Shown piece by piece: positions 14,946 to 23,671 of a stretch of 35,228 bases of DNA. This DNA comes from Treponema sp. (GTDB lineage Bacteria > Spirochaetota > Spirochaetia > Treponematales > Breznakiellaceae): assembly GCA_031279635.1 (NCBI GenBank), contig JAITIC010000094.1:1-35228 (forward strand). Direction: 5' to 3'. The notes beneath the pieces were generated by a model. The model searched no databases. It was not told the DNA's origin and saw only the letters and a list, made by a program, of their open reading frames with translations. The translations under genes were made by a program, and so were the position numbers. Within the stretch, counting starts at the first letter, position 1. Each line of letters begins with the position of its first letter.

Positions 14946-15935
14946 CTACACCAGAGGGGCGTTCCGGTACTGCTGGTATCTGACGAGCTTTTCACCTACA
15001 TCTTTGAAGTTCTTCTTTTTGGCGTAGACCTTGTCCCACTGGGCAATGGCCTTGTCCAGCTCCTCCTTGCTTTCATAACAATTGCCGAGGAAATAGCGGG
15101 CATACAGGCTTTCCTGGCTGGATTCATCGGTGATGGCCTGTACCGCCTGCTCAAGGTCGGCGATGGCCCGGTCCGCCGTCCCCTGCGCCAGGTAGCAGCC
15201 GCCTTTTTCCACCAGAGCCCTGACTTTGAACTCGCCGCTGCGGGCGGCCTTTTCAAAAGACTCGGCGGCGGCGGCGTACTCTTTGGCGTCTTTTCGGATT
15301 TTTCCAAGGTAATAGTGCGCCCGCCCCTGGTTATCGCTTAAATATTTGAGAGCGACGTTCAGGACCGCCTTCGCCTCCTGGGCCTTCTTTTCCTTGTACA
15401 GCATGATCCCCAACTCGCAGTGGATATTGCCGTCCCTGGGGTTGAGTTCCGCGGCCTTGCTGAGGTAGCCGGCCGCCATATTGGTCTTGTTCCGCTCGTT
15501 AAAGAGCTTGCCCGCCCGGTAGTAGTAGTCCGCGTGGGTGGGTATGAGCTTTATGAGCAGGAGGTATTCCTTCAGCGCCTCTTCCCCCTCATTCTGCGCG
15601 GCGTACAGGCCGGCCAAAAGTTCGCGGAATTCCACTTCGGGTATATTTCTTTCCTTGATGCCCAGGTTCAAAACCGTTTTCAGTTCGGCCAGCGCCAGTT
15701 CTTCCCGTTTTTCCTTGTGATACGCCAGGCCCAGATAGTAGTGAGCCTCGGCGTTACGGGGATTTTGGGCGATGATACGCTTTGCCGTCCTGATTGCCGC
15801 CTGGGTTCTTCCCGTTTTTATCAGCTTGGGCAGCGCTTCGGCATACTGGGGAAACAACACGGATTTGACGATAAAGAAGATAAGGGCACCGGCGCCGGCC
15901 GCAAGGATGATAATGAGAGGTAGGGCTCTGGACAT
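14946..15935 (-). CDS. Membrane-anchored TPR-repeat protein
   Basis: The protein has 329 residues. Residues 6-28 (PLIIILAAGAGALIFFIVKSVLF) form a single N-terminal membrane span. The rest carries about seven TPR-like units, for example NAEAHYYLGLAYHKEKREEL and ADYYYRAGKLFNERNKTNMA. The start at 15935 follows AAGGAAAAG. It is the first gene of a two-gene unit with the metallophosphoesterase. Upstream on the minus strand lies repeat copy C and the divergent TPR gene at 16169. The orientation of the TPR domain (cytoplasm or periplasm) cannot be settled from the sequence alone. A role as protein-protein scaffold is family knowledge; the partner is unknown. Confidence 0.85.
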   Translation of the reverse strand: MSRALPLIIILAAGAGALIFFIVKSVLFPQYAEALPKLIKTGRTQAAIRTAKRIIAQNPRNAEAHYYLGLAYHKEKREELALAELKTVLNLGIKERNIPEVEFRELLAGLYAAQNEGEEALKEYLLLIKLIPTHADYYYRAGKLFNERNKTNMAAGYLSKAAELNPRDGNIHCELGIMLYKEKKAQEAKAVLNVALKYLSDNQGRAHYYLGKIRKDAKEYAAAAESFEKAARSGEFKVRALVEKGGCYLAQGTADRAIADLEQAVQAITDESSQESLYARYFLGNCYESKEELDKAIAQWDKVYAKKKNFKDVGEKLVRYQQYRNAPLV

Positions 15936-15956
15936 GACTTTTCCTTTTTCCTTAGA

Positions 15957-16118
15957 GCTTGTCCCAAAACTAATTGATCGCGCGCTAACGTTCCCGGCAT
16001 AGCCGGGGACACGGTTTTGGGACAGTCTTGAGCCACAGGCTCTTGCAGCTTTTCAGGCTTTCAGCCTTGCAAAACTGCGAATTGTAAGGTGGCTTTCCTA
16101 AAACTGAAGTTTTGGGGA
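15957..16118 (-). repeat. Modular intergenic hairpin repeat, copy C (minus orientation, complete)
   Basis: This is the most complete copy. Reverse-complemented, it reads AAAACTTCAGTTTT, then module 1 (GCAGTTTTGCAAGGCTGAAA) and module 2 (CCCCGGCTATGCCGGG within a CTGTCCCAAAAC/GTTTTGGGACA pair), in the same order as copy A. It fills most of the space between two divergent TPR genes. Its right end supplies TTGGGG, a possible -35 for the gene at 16169. Confidence 0.85.
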
Positions 16119-16140
16119 AGCCGCTTTATATTACTATATT
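16112..16140 (+). promoter_or_regulatory. Candidate promoter partly built from repeat copy C
   Basis: TTGGGG (16112-16117), a 17-base spacer and TATATT (16135-16140) precede the gene at 16169, with GGAGG at the ribosome-binding position. The -35 is weak and lies in the repeat. Confidence 0.45.
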
Positions 16141-16168
16141 ATCGGTTATTAGTGAATACGGAGGGAGT

Positions 16169-16903
16169 ATGGAAAAAAATTGTCCCGCTAAGTACTGCGG
16201 AGCCGTGGTTTTGTGGTTTGCCGCGGCGGTTTTTGGTTTTGGGCAGACCAATTTTACCAAAGGCGAGGCGCTGTTCATGCAGAACAAGCCCGAAGAGGCC
16301 GCACCCTACCTTGAAAATTCCATCGCCGATGATCCCGCCCATGTAATGGCCTGTCTGTACCTGGGCATGGTGTATGAGCAGTTGGAAAGGAACGACGAGG
16401 CCATTGCCGCCTACCGGAAGATCCTCGACCGGGCCGGGGATTTGAGCGCCAATGTGGCGAATAATCTGGGGAACGCCTATTTCAAAAAAGGGGACGCCGC
16501 CGGGGCGGAGCGCTTCTACACCCAGGCCCTGGACGCGGATCCCGACTACGCCTCCGCGCGCCTGGGCAGGGCCAACGCCCGCCTGAAAGCCGGTTCGATG
16601 CGGGCGGCGCTTGGCGATTATGAGCTATATTTGTCGCTGGAACCGCGCTCTCCCAAACGGCCCCAGATAGAACGGCTTATCGCCCTTATCCACTCCGAGT
16701 CCGCCGCCGAGGAACGGCGGAAGCTCCTCGCCGAAGAAACGGCCAGGGTCAGGGAAGAGGCGGCCAAAGCCGAGGCGGAACGGCGGCAGCGCCTGCTGGA
16801 CGAAGTTTCGGCCTCTCTTCAGTCCGCGGCCAACTCAAGCCAAGGCCTTTCCAGCGGGGCCGAGGACGTGGAAGAGTACAAGAGCGAATTCGAGCTTGAG
16901 TGA
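16169..16903 (+). CDS. Exported or anchored TPR-repeat protein with charged coiled-coil tail
   Basis: The protein has 244 residues from ATG 16169, which follows GGAGGG; the track start at 16112 begins inside repeat copy C and is rejected. The N-terminus (MEKNCPAKYCGAVVLWFAAAVFGFGQ) looks like a signal peptide with possible cleavage after FGFG, or a membrane anchor. Residues about 25-165 hold four TPR units (PAHVMACLYLGMVYEQLERN, ANNLGNAYFKKGDAAGAERF). The last 70 residues are Glu/Arg/Ala-rich coiled coil (EERRKLLAEETARVREEAAK). It is the first of two plus-strand TPR genes, separated from the second by a broken nitroreductase gene. Function unknown; probably envelope-associated. Confidence 0.82.
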   Translation: MEKNCPAKYCGAVVLWFAAAVFGFGQTNFTKGEALFMQNKPEEAAPYLENSIADDPAHVMACLYLGMVYEQLERNDEAIAAYRKILDRAGDLSANVANNLGNAYFKKGDAAGAERFYTQALDADPDYASARLGRANARLKAGSMRAALGDYELYLSLEPRSPKRPQIERLIALIHSESAAEERRKLLAEETARVREEAAKAEAERRQRLLDEVSASLQSAANSSQGLSSGAEDVEEYKSEFELE

Positions 16904-17421
16904 CGGCTTGAGGGAGCTGCCGCCCCCAGACTCCATAATGAACCTTTTCCGGATCAAAGCGGTCCTTCCTTGACGGGATTTTCGCGGGATACCCCAGGGC
17001 AACCAGTGAAAAGGGGATAATATGGCCGGGGATGCCGAAGCGGGAGGCAAAGGCCTTGACCCGCCCCTCGTCGGGATACCAGCCGAGCCATACCCCGCCG
17101 AGTCCTTCATCCACGATTTGGAGCAGGATGTTTTCCGTGGCCGCCGAAAGGTCTTGAACCCACCAGGTGTCACTTGGATCGGAACTTCCCCCCTGTTTCA
17201 GATTGGCGCAGGCGGCAATTACCGCGCCCGCGCCGGCGCACATTTTCGCGTAGGGACTCATATCCGCAATGGCTTTGAGGTCTTCCCTTTCGGTAACAAT
17301 CAAAAATTCCCAGGGCCGCCGGTGCTTCAAAACCCGCCCGAAGGATGCGTTCAACTTTCTCAGCTTCCACGGGCTTCGGCAAAAAATTACGGACAGAACG
17401 GCGTTCAAAAATCACTTGCAT
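16749..17421 (-). pseudogene. Nitroreductase-family pseudogene (frameshift and lost stop)
   Basis: The reading begins at ATG 17421 (MQVIFERRSVRNFLPKPVEA, FMN-binding RRSxR) after AGGAGA. It continues in one frame to GFEAP, then jumps to another frame at RRPWEFLIVTEREDLKAIAD. The switch lies near 17311-17324, where only one base separates the EAP and RPWEF codons. The family normally has four or five residues there, so a short deletion of 3n+2 bases is the simplest explanation. The downstream frame runs through DPEKVHYGVW (about 16933), where family members normally end, and finds no stop until 16749, antisense to the TPR gene. Intact enzymes are FMN-dependent oxidoreductases. A sequencing error at the junction is the alternative. 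Confidence 0.8.
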
Positions 17422-17494
17422 GGAGTCTCCTCTGTATCTGAGTATCACCATATCATAAAAAGTTAAAAAAGTTAAAGCGGTGCAGATTCCACTG

Positions 17495-17522
17495 TTGTAC
17501 CGGTCCTGCTTTGCGGTATACT
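17495..17522 (+). promoter_or_regulatory. Candidate promoter for the TPR/PerM operon
   Basis: TTGTAC (17495-17500), a 16-base spacer and TATACT (17517-17522), followed by about 75 bases of leader with a GGCGC/GCGCC hairpin. A TATAAT at 17595-17600 overlaps the ATG itself and would start transcription after it, so it is less likely to serve this gene. Confidence 0.45.
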
Positions 17523-17598
17523 ATGGAGCATAGGGAGGGCGCGGTTGCGCCGTGTCCAAAGGTTAATTTTTTGAGTTGCAAATACCGAAAAGTTTATA

Positions 17599-19596
17599 AT
17601 GATGGATAGACATAAATTGACAGCCATAATCGCCGGAGGCGCGCTGCTTTTGGCGGCGGGCGTGTTTATATGTATCAAGTGGGGCGCGCCGGCAATGTCC
17701 GGCGGGGCTTCGGCGCGGACGCGGGAATTGGCGAGGCAGGAAAACACGCTGAAGCTGGCGGAGGATTATCTTGCCGCCGGTGAGTATGGGCGGGCCTTGG
17801 ACCTGCTGGAACGCCTGCTGATAGAGGCCCCCGATAATGCCGCGGCCAGGGAACTGCACGAACGGGCTTTAAGGGAACAGCGGAGCGTGAGCGAGTCAGA
17901 GGAGATGGACCGCCTGCTTGAAGCGCTGTCCAGGCTCGCGCCGGATCAGAACCTGGCGTTGCAGTCGGCCGAGCAGCTCGCCCGGCTTGCGGCGGAAACG
18001 GAAGAACGGCCGGCGGCGCAGCGCACGGCCCAGCGTCAGGCCGAGGAGGAGCGGCTGGCGGCGCATCAGAGGGAGGCTGAGGAGGAGCGGCTGCGCCTGG
18101 CGGCGGAGGCGGCCCGGCGCAAAGCCGAGGAAGAGGAGCTTGCCAAAGCCTCCCGTGCTCTGCAAGAGCAAATGCGGGCGGTGAACGACCTCGTTTCCAG
18201 GGGCGAGGCCCAGCTTGACAGCAATGATCTTGCCGGCGCGAACGAGACCTTTGGGGAAGTCCGCGCCAAAATGCCGCCGGAGGAAAGCCGCTTTGAGGCT
18301 CAGAAACTGGCGGACATGGCCGACGCTTACTACGAGTTTTTTGTCCGCCACTCTGACAGCGGGGACGGGGCCGACGCGGCCAAACGGTCGGCGGACTTGG
18401 CGTCCGAAGCGGCGGCCAAGGATCCCCGGCAGGCGCTGCCCCGTTATACCCTGGGAAAACTCAGCCGGGATCTCCGCCAGACCGACAAGGCTGTCGCCGA
18501 GTTCAAGGAAGCGGTGCGGCTTGAGCCGGCGAATCATCTGTATTCCTATGAGCTGGGACGGACGAGTTTTACCGCCCGGCGTTATACCGAGGCGAGGGAG
18601 GCCTTTGAGACCGTGGTCCGGCTCAACTCCAGGTTTGAGCCGGGCTGGTACAATCTGGGGGGAACCCTGCGGGCACTAAACCGGCAGGACGAGGCCCTGA
18701 ACGCCTACCGGGAGGCCATCGCGGTCAAGGCGGATTACGCGCTGGCCCACCGTGAAGTGGGGCGGATTCTCTTTGCCGGGGGCGATGCCAAAGGGGCCAT
18801 AGACGCCTTTAACACGGCCCTGAAGTACAACTCAGGCGATCTCTCTTCGCTCAGGGAACTGGGGGCGGCCCAGAACGCCGCCGGGGACTATGCCGCAGCG
18901 GAGGCTTCTTTTGCCCGCGCCCTGCAGGCGGCCCCTTCGGACGCCCAGACCAATTACAACATGGCCGTGGTAAAACTGTCCATGCACAAAAATACCGAGG
19001 CCCTTGACTTTGCCAGGCGCGCCGTGGAAAAGAATCCTTCCAGCGCGGTATACGCCTATACGCTGGGCCTTGCCGCCGAATCCTTAGGCGGAACCGATGC
19101 CGCCATCAGCGCGTACCGGAACGCCGCGTCGCTTGACCCAAAGTACCTGCGGCCCCGCATCAACCTGGGAAGCCTGTACCTTTCCAGAGATATGCCCGAA
19201 GATGCCCTCCACTATCTGAACGAGGCGTTCAGAATAGGGCCGGCCAATTTTGAGGTGAACAACAACATGGGCGCGGTCTACGCCAAGCTGGAAAACTGGA
19301 CTTCGAGCGTGGACCACTATGAGCGGGCCTTAGCGGCGGAGGCCAGCCATCCTACGCTGCATCTGAATTTGGCCAGGGCCTACGCCGGCGCGGGCGAGCT
19401 TGCCAAAGCCCAGAACGCTTACCAGGCGGTGCTGCGCCTTGCCCCCGACAACTGGGACGCCCTGTTTGAACTGGGAAAAACCTGCGTAAGCCTTGGGAGG
19501 CCCGATGAGGCGAAAAAGTATTTGCAGGACCTCTTAATGCGCAACGCCTCCTATACCGGCAAAGTGGACGCGGAGCGGATATTGTCGAGTTTATGA
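17599..19596 (+). CDS. Large membrane-anchored TPR protein
   Basis: The protein has 665 residues. An N-terminal membrane span (AIIAGGALLLAAGVFICIKW) is followed by a short TPR-like unit. A long charged coiled coil (about 130-200, rich in EEERLAAHQREAEEERLRLA) comes next, then at least nine TPR units through the C-terminus (for example WYNLGGTLRALNRQDEALNAY and NNNMGAVYAKLENWTSSVDH). Starts at 17599 or 17602 (adjacent ATGs) cannot be told apart; the ribosome-binding site is weak. The stop overlaps the start of the PerM gene as ATGA, so the two are translationally coupled. The function is unknown; assembly or scaffolding at the cell envelope is the usual role of such proteins. Confidence 0.87.
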   Translation: MMDRHKLTAIIAGGALLLAAGVFICIKWGAPAMSGGASARTRELARQENTLKLAEDYLAAGEYGRALDLLERLLIEAPDNAAARELHERALREQRSVSESEEMDRLLEALSRLAPDQNLALQSAEQLARLAAETEERPAAQRTAQRQAEEERLAAHQREAEEERLRLAAEAARRKAEEEELAKASRALQEQMRAVNDLVSRGEAQLDSNDLAGANETFGEVRAKMPPEESRFEAQKLADMADAYYEFFVRHSDSGDGADAAKRSADLASEAAAKDPRQALPRYTLGKLSRDLRQTDKAVAEFKEAVRLEPANHLYSYELGRTSFTARRYTEAREAFETVVRLNSRFEPGWYNLGGTLRALNRQDEALNAYREAIAVKADYALAHREVGRILFAGGDAKGAIDAFNTALKYNSGDLSSLRELGAAQNAAGDYAAAEASFARALQAAPSDAQTNYNMAVVKLSMHKNTEALDFARRAVEKNPSSAVYAYTLGLAAESLGGTDAAISAYRNAASLDPKYLRPRINLGSLYLSRDMPEDALHYLNEAFRIGPANFEVNNNMGAVYAKLENWTSSVDHYERALAAEASHPTLHLNLARAYAGAGELAKAQNAYQAVLRLAPDNWDALFELGKTCVSLGRPDEAKKYLQDLLMRNASYTGKVDAERILSSL

Positions 19597-20684
19597 GCAG
19601 GTACGATTCCCTTCCTTCCAGGCGGGTGCAGAGCTATGTGTTCGCGGCGCTCCTCATCGTGCTTTTTCTTCTGGTGTGCAGGCTTGTCGCCCCCTTTTTT
19701 ACGGCCCTCCTCTGGGCGACCCTGCTCTATATACTGCTCAGTCCCCTGCACAAGCGCGCGATCCGCCGCCTTGATTTCAACACCCACGGGGGGAGGGCGC
19801 TGAAAACCATCTGGGCCGCGGTCTTCACCCTGGGCGCAACGGTGATTATCCTGCTGCCCCTTTCCTTTACGGCGGCGGTGTTTTTCCGGCAGATTATGGA
19901 ACTGGTACGCCATATCCGCGAGACGATCGACGGGAAGCCTGAGATCATCCAGGGGCTGTTTGAAAGAACATCGGCCTTTCTTGGGGAAATGAGCGCCGGT
20001 CATATACTCATCAGCGCGGATGATATACAGGGACGGCTCATGGTTTTTCTTTCGGCGAGGATTGAGCGCCTGGTGCCGCTGAGCGGCGATATTGCGCGTA
20101 CTGTCGGGGTCTTTTTATTCACCATGTTCCTGATAGTGTTTTCAATGTTTTTCTTTTTTGTTGACGGGCCGTATCTTTCCCGCCTGGTGCTCCGCTCCAT
20201 CCCCATTAAAAAAGAATATATCAGTACCCTGACCGGCAAATTCATGGACATTACACGAAACCTCTTCTTCGGGTACATCATGGTAGCCCTGATTCAGACG
20301 GTGATGGCTTATATCATTTTCAGCGTTTTTCAGATCAAAGGATCGCTGGTATTGGCGGCGCTTACGTTTATCTGCGTGTTTATTCCCATGTTCGGGGGAG
20401 GGCTGGTATGGCTGCCGATCAGTGTCAGCATGTTTTTGGCCGGCGATACGGTAAAGGGAATGGTGTTTGTGATAGTGTCGGGGTTTTTTATCTCCACGCT
20501 GGATAATCTCATTCGTCCGCTGTTCCTGAAGGATCGGATACGCCTTCATCCGCTGATCATATTTTTTGCCATACTCGGCGGCATAGAGCTGTTCGGTTTT
20601 AACGGCCTCGTGCTGGGCCCCATAGTGGTCATTTTATTCCTCACCGTGCTGGACATGTTTTTTATCGAACATAAACTCGAATAA
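19593..20684 (+). CDS. AI-2E transporter/PerM-family membrane protein
   Basis: The protein has 363 residues, the normal size. The N-terminal hydrophobic pair (YVFAALLIVLFLLVCRLVAP, FFTALLWATLLYILLSPLHK) is followed by a central amphipathic part and a C-terminal bundle. The family-typical segments are FVDGPYLSRL, NLFFGYIMVALIQTVMAYI, FIPMFGGGLVWLPIS, DNLIRPLFLKDRIRLHPLIIFFAILGG and GLVLGPIVV. About eight spans in total. Members include TqsA (autoinducer-2 export) and sodium/proton antiporters, so the substrate cannot be named. It overlaps the upstream TPR gene by 4 bases and is followed by a strong hairpin at 20690-20740 that may end the operon. Confidence 0.9.
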   Translation: MSRYDSLPSRRVQSYVFAALLIVLFLLVCRLVAPFFTALLWATLLYILLSPLHKRAIRRLDFNTHGGRALKTIWAAVFTLGATVIILLPLSFTAAVFFRQIMELVRHIRETIDGKPEIIQGLFERTSAFLGEMSAGHILISADDIQGRLMVFLSARIERLVPLSGDIARTVGVFLFTMFLIVFSMFFFFVDGPYLSRLVLRSIPIKKEYISTLTGKFMDITRNLFFGYIMVALIQTVMAYIIFSVFQIKGSLVLAALTFICVFIPMFGGGLVWLPISVSMFLAGDTVKGMVFVIVSGFFISTLDNLIRPLFLKDRIRLHPLIIFFAILGGIELFGFNGLVLGPIVVILFLTVLDMFFIEHKLE

Positions 20685-20689
20685 CAGAC

Positions 20690-20740
20690 TTGTTGGAAAC
20701 CTGTTTAACAGCGGGCTTTAGCCCGCAGGTTTCCGAACAA
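20690..20740. terminator. Long stem-loop after the PerM gene
   Basis: TGTTGGAAACCT (20691-20702) pairs AGGTTTCC-G-AACA (20727-20739) around a perfect inner hairpin GCGGGC-TTTA-GCCCGC (20711-20726). There is no T-run. It is either a factor-dependent terminator or another palindromic repeat of the kind seen elsewhere in the window. Confidence 0.6.
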
Positions 20741-20761
20741 CTCTAATATACAGGAGATACT

Positions 20762-21031
20762 ATGAACGCGATTATTACCGTGGTGGGCACCGATCAGGTT
20801 GGGATTATCGCCAGGGTCAGCGCCTTTTTGGCGGAACGGAACATCAATATCGAAGACATCAGCCAGACCATTCTGAGCGGCAGTTTCGTGATGATGATGA
20901 TGGTAAACCTTTCTTCCAGCGTAAAGGCGCTTGAGGATGTGAAGCGGGAACTTGCCGAGTTAGGCGAAACCATGAACGTTTCTATCAGCCTGATGCACGA
21001 AAAAGTGTTCAGCGCCATGCACCGCATTTAG
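20762..21031 (+). CDS. ACT-domain protein (UPF0237)
   Basis: The protein has 89 residues, a single ACT domain: MNAIITVVGTDQVGIIARVSAFLAERNINIEDISQT, then FVMMMMVNLS and a helix ending in FSAMHRI. It follows AGGAG. ACT domains bind small ligands, usually amino acids, and act as allosteric modules. This stand-alone form is regularly encoded directly before the UPF0210 gene, as here (9-base gap), so it is likely the regulatory partner of that protein. The ligand is unknown. Confidence 0.93.
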   Translation: MNAIITVVGTDQVGIIARVSAFLAERNINIEDISQTILSGSFVMMMMVNLSSSVKALEDVKRELAELGETMNVSISLMHEKVFSAMHRI

Positions 21032-21040
21032 GAATGGGCC

Positions 21041-22402
21041 ATGCTGTTTACGCCTTTTGAGATTAAAGAAACCGTGGACATGTTTCTGCGGTACAAGCTG
21101 GATATCCGCGCCATTACCCTGGGAGTATCCCTGCTGGACTGCGCCTGTGCTTTCGGAAAGGAAACCCGCAGGAAGATCCGCGAGAAGCTGCTGCGCATCG
21201 CCGGTCCGCTGGTGCAGACCGGCAGGGACATTGAGATCGAATACGGCATTCCCATTATCAACAAACGTATCGCGGTAACGCCCATTGCCCTGGCCGCCGC
21301 TTCCTGCGAGGAGGAGGACTTTACCCCCTTTGCCCGTACGCTGGACGAAGTCGCCGCCGAACTGGGCGTTGATTTTGTGGGGGGCTTTTCAGCGCTGGTA
21401 CAAAAAGGTTTTACCGGCGGTGACGAGCGCCTCATCAATTCTCTGCCGGATGCCCTCTCCTCAACGGAGCAGGTCTGCGCCTCGGTGAATGTGGCGTCCA
21501 GCAAGAGCGGCATCAACATGGACGCGGTGCGGCGCATGGGCGAAATTATCCGCGCCGTTGCGGAAAAAAGCGCCGCCCGCAGCGGCATCGGCTGCGCCAA
21601 GCTCGTGGTGTTTTGCAACGCGCCGGAAGACAACCCCTTTATGGCCGGCGCTTTTCACGGGACGGGGGAGGCGGAGAGCTGCCTCAACGTGGGGGTCTCA
21701 GGCCCCGGCGTGATCAGAGCCGCGCTGGAAAGCCGCCGTGATGCAAGTTTTGACGAGTTAGCCGACGCCATAAAAAAAACCGCCTTCAAGATAACCCGCA
21801 TGGGCCAACTCGTGGGAATGGAAGCGGCCCGCCGCCTCGCCGTTCCTTTCGGAATCCTTGACCTTTCCCTCGCCCCCACTCCGGCCGTGGGCGATTCGGT
21901 GGCCCGCATTCTTGAGGAGATGGGTCTTGAAAGCGCCGGCGCGCACGGCACGACCGCCGCGCTGGCCATGTTAACCGACATGGTAAAGAAAGGCGGCGTC
22001 ATGGCCTCCACCCACGTGGGCGGTTTTTCCGGGGCCTTCATCCCCGTCTCCGAAGACGAAGGCATGGTGGACGCCGTCAGAAAGGGCGCCATAAGTCTTG
22101 ACAAACTGGAGGCCATGACTTCGGTGTGTTCGGTGGGCCTTGACATGATCGCCCTTCCCGGTGACACCAGCGCCGCCGCCATTTCGGCGATCATTGCCGA
22201 TGAAATGGCCATCGGCATGGTGAACAACAAAACCACCGCCGTGCGGGTCATTCCCGCGCCCGGCAAAAAAGCCGGCGACTGGGTTGAGTTCGGCGGTCTC
22301 CTCGGCGGCGCGCCCGTCATGGCGGTAAACCCCGCGAAAAGCGACGCCTTTATCAGCCGCGGCGGAAGGATACCCGCGCCCATACACAGTTTCAGGAATT
22401 AG
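21041..22402 (+). CDS. UPF0210/DUF711 (PFL-like) protein
   Basis: The protein has 453 residues, the usual length. Family text is visible along the protein: [25 protein letters not shown] at the start, [69 protein letters not shown] and [15 protein letters not shown]. The known structure of the family resembles the formate-lyase-like fold, but no reaction is established, and I see no glycyl-radical motif. The ACT-domain gene immediately upstream is its conserved neighbour, so the two probably form a ligand-regulated unit. It is cytoplasmic. Repeat copy D follows the gene. Confidence 0.93.
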   Translation: MLFTPFEIKETVDMFLRYKLDIRAITLGVSLLDCACAFGKETRRKIREKLLRIAGPLVQTGRDIEIEYGIPIINKRIAVTPIALAAASCEEEDFTPFARTLDEVAAELGVDFVGGFSALVQKGFTGGDERLINSLPDALSSTEQVCASVNVASSKSGINMDAVRRMGEIIRAVAEKSAARSGIGCAKLVVFCNAPEDNPFMAGAFHGTGEAESCLNVGVSGPGVIRAALESRRDASFDELADAIKKTAFKITRMGQLVGMEAARRLAVPFGILDLSLAPTPAVGDSVARILEEMGLESAGAHGTTAALAMLTDMVKKGGVMASTHVGGFSGAFIPVSEDEGMVDAVRKGAISLDKLEAMTSVCSVGLDMIALPGDTSAAAISAIIADEMAIGMVNNKTTAVRVIPAPGKKAGDWVEFGGLLGGAPVMAVNPAKSDAFISRGGRIPAPIHSFRN

Positions 22403-22432
22403 CGTTTTATTTTTCGCGATTGGTTTTACAGG

Positions 22433-22482
22433 AGGCTTTCCCAAAACCGCGCCCCCGGCTATGCCGGGAACGTGAGCGCTTG
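22433..22482 (+). repeat. Modular intergenic hairpin repeat, copy D (module 2 only)
   Basis: This carries CCAAAACCGCGCCCCCGGCT and GGGAACGTGAGCGCTTGGGA, nearly identical to module 2 of copy A, with the CCCGGC-TAT-GCCGGG stem. It lies just upstream of queA and inside the ORF-track extension of that gene, which is therefore not coding. Confidence 0.8.
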
Positions 22483-22506
22483 GGACAGGCCCACAGGGTA
22501 CGGGAA

Positions 22507-23556
22507 ATGAAAACCGGCGATTTTTTCTTTGAGCTTCCTCCCCATCTTATCGCCCAGTATCCGGGCGGACAGCGGGGGCAGAGCCGCCTTATGACTCTGG
22601 ACCGGAAAACGGGAAGGCGGGGACATTGCGTGGTCGCGGACCTTCCCCGCCTCCTTGCGCCGGGGGACCTGCTGGTGTTTAACGACTCCAGGGTCCGCAA
22701 AGCGAGGATTATCGGCGTATCGGAAACAAGCGGCGCGAAAGCGGAATTCCTGCTCTTAAGCCCCTGCCCCTCTGGGCGCGCCGGCGGCAGCGCGTGGAAG
22801 GCCCTTGCGCGGCGCTCAAGGCGGCGCAAAAGCGGCAGCCGCTGCGTGTTTTACGGCAAAGAGGGAAAGGAAATTGCCCGCGCCGAAATCAGCGGCGGGG
22901 AAGGGGAGTACCGGATCCTTGAGTTTGACCGGCGTGTTGACGACGAGTGGCTTGACCGTTACGGGCACATCCCCCTTCCCCCCTACATCAGGCGCGAGGA
23001 CACCCCCGCCGACGCGGAACGCTACCAGACCGTATACGCCGCGGCATACGGCTCCGCCGCCGCCCCCACCGCGGGCCTGCACTTTACCGGCGAGCTTCTG
23101 GACCGCCTCGAAAAGGCCGGCGTGGAAAGCGCCTTTATCACCCTCCATGTGGGCCTGGGAACCTTTCTGCCCGTGCGCAGCGAAAACATTGAAGACCACG
23201 TAATGCACGAGGAAACGTTCAGCATTGACGGGGAAAACGCCGCCAAAATTGAGCGGGCGAAAGCAGCCGGCCGCCGCTTGGTTGCCGTGGGCACCACGAG
23301 CGTCCGCACGCTGGAAAGCGCCTGGGGCGCGGGCGGCTTACGGCGGGGGCAGGGGGCCACTTCAATTTTTATCCGTCCCGGCTATTGCTTCAAAGTGGTG
23401 GACGCCCTGTTCACGAACTTCCACACCCCCGAATCCACTCTGCTGATGCTCGCCGCCGCCTTTGCCGGCAGGGAGCTGATCCTTGAAAGCTACGCCGAGG
23501 CCGTCCGCGAAAACTACCGTTTTTTCAGCTACGGCGACGCCATGCTCATTGAATGA
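22507..23556 (+). CDS. queA: tRNA preQ1(34) S-adenosylmethionine ribosyltransferase-isomerase
   Basis: The protein has 349 residues from ATG 22507 (MKTGDFFFELPPHLIAQYPG), preceded by GGGAA; the track start at 22420 reads through repeat copy D and is rejected. The enzyme moves the ribosyl group of S-adenosylmethionine to 7-aminomethyl-7-deazaguanine in tRNA, making epoxyqueuosine. Seen: LLVFNDSRVRKARI; GHIPLPPYIRREDTPADAERYQTVYA; PTAGLHFT; ITLHVGLGTFLPVRSENIEDHVMHEE; VGTTSVRTLES; and TNFHTPESTLLML near the C-terminus. It works in the same modification pathway as the YhhQ transporter at 11476. It is convergent with the cobalamin operon. Confidence 0.97.
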   Translation: MKTGDFFFELPPHLIAQYPGGQRGQSRLMTLDRKTGRRGHCVVADLPRLLAPGDLLVFNDSRVRKARIIGVSETSGAKAEFLLLSPCPSGRAGGSAWKALARRSRRRKSGSRCVFYGKEGKEIARAEISGGEGEYRILEFDRRVDDEWLDRYGHIPLPPYIRREDTPADAERYQTVYAAAYGSAAAPTAGLHFTGELLDRLEKAGVESAFITLHVGLGTFLPVRSENIEDHVMHEETFSIDGENAAKIERAKAAGRRLVAVGTTSVRTLESAWGAGGLRRGQGATSIFIRPGYCFKVVDALFTNFHTPESTLLMLAAAFAGRELILESYAEAVRENYRFFSYGDAMLIE

Positions 23557-23671
23557 GCGGCGTCCCGGTAATTCCAAACTATCATGCCATTAAGACACGG
23601 CATCAATATTATTTTCATTCTGGATTTATTTGAAAAATGATTTGTTCCCGCCGAATAGAAAAGAGCGCCGT

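Noticed and set aside
17595-17600. TATAAT overlapping the ATG of the large TPR gene as its promoter
   Set aside because: Transcription from it would start after both candidate ATGs and leave no start codon for the full protein; an upstream promoter at 17495-17522 fits better.
21041-22402. Glycyl-radical enzyme because of the PFL label
   Set aside because: No glycyl-radical loop or matching activase was seen; the label refers to fold similarity only.
22420-22506. N-terminal extension of queA
   Set aside because: It is translated from repeat copy D; known QueA proteins begin at the sequence starting 22507.
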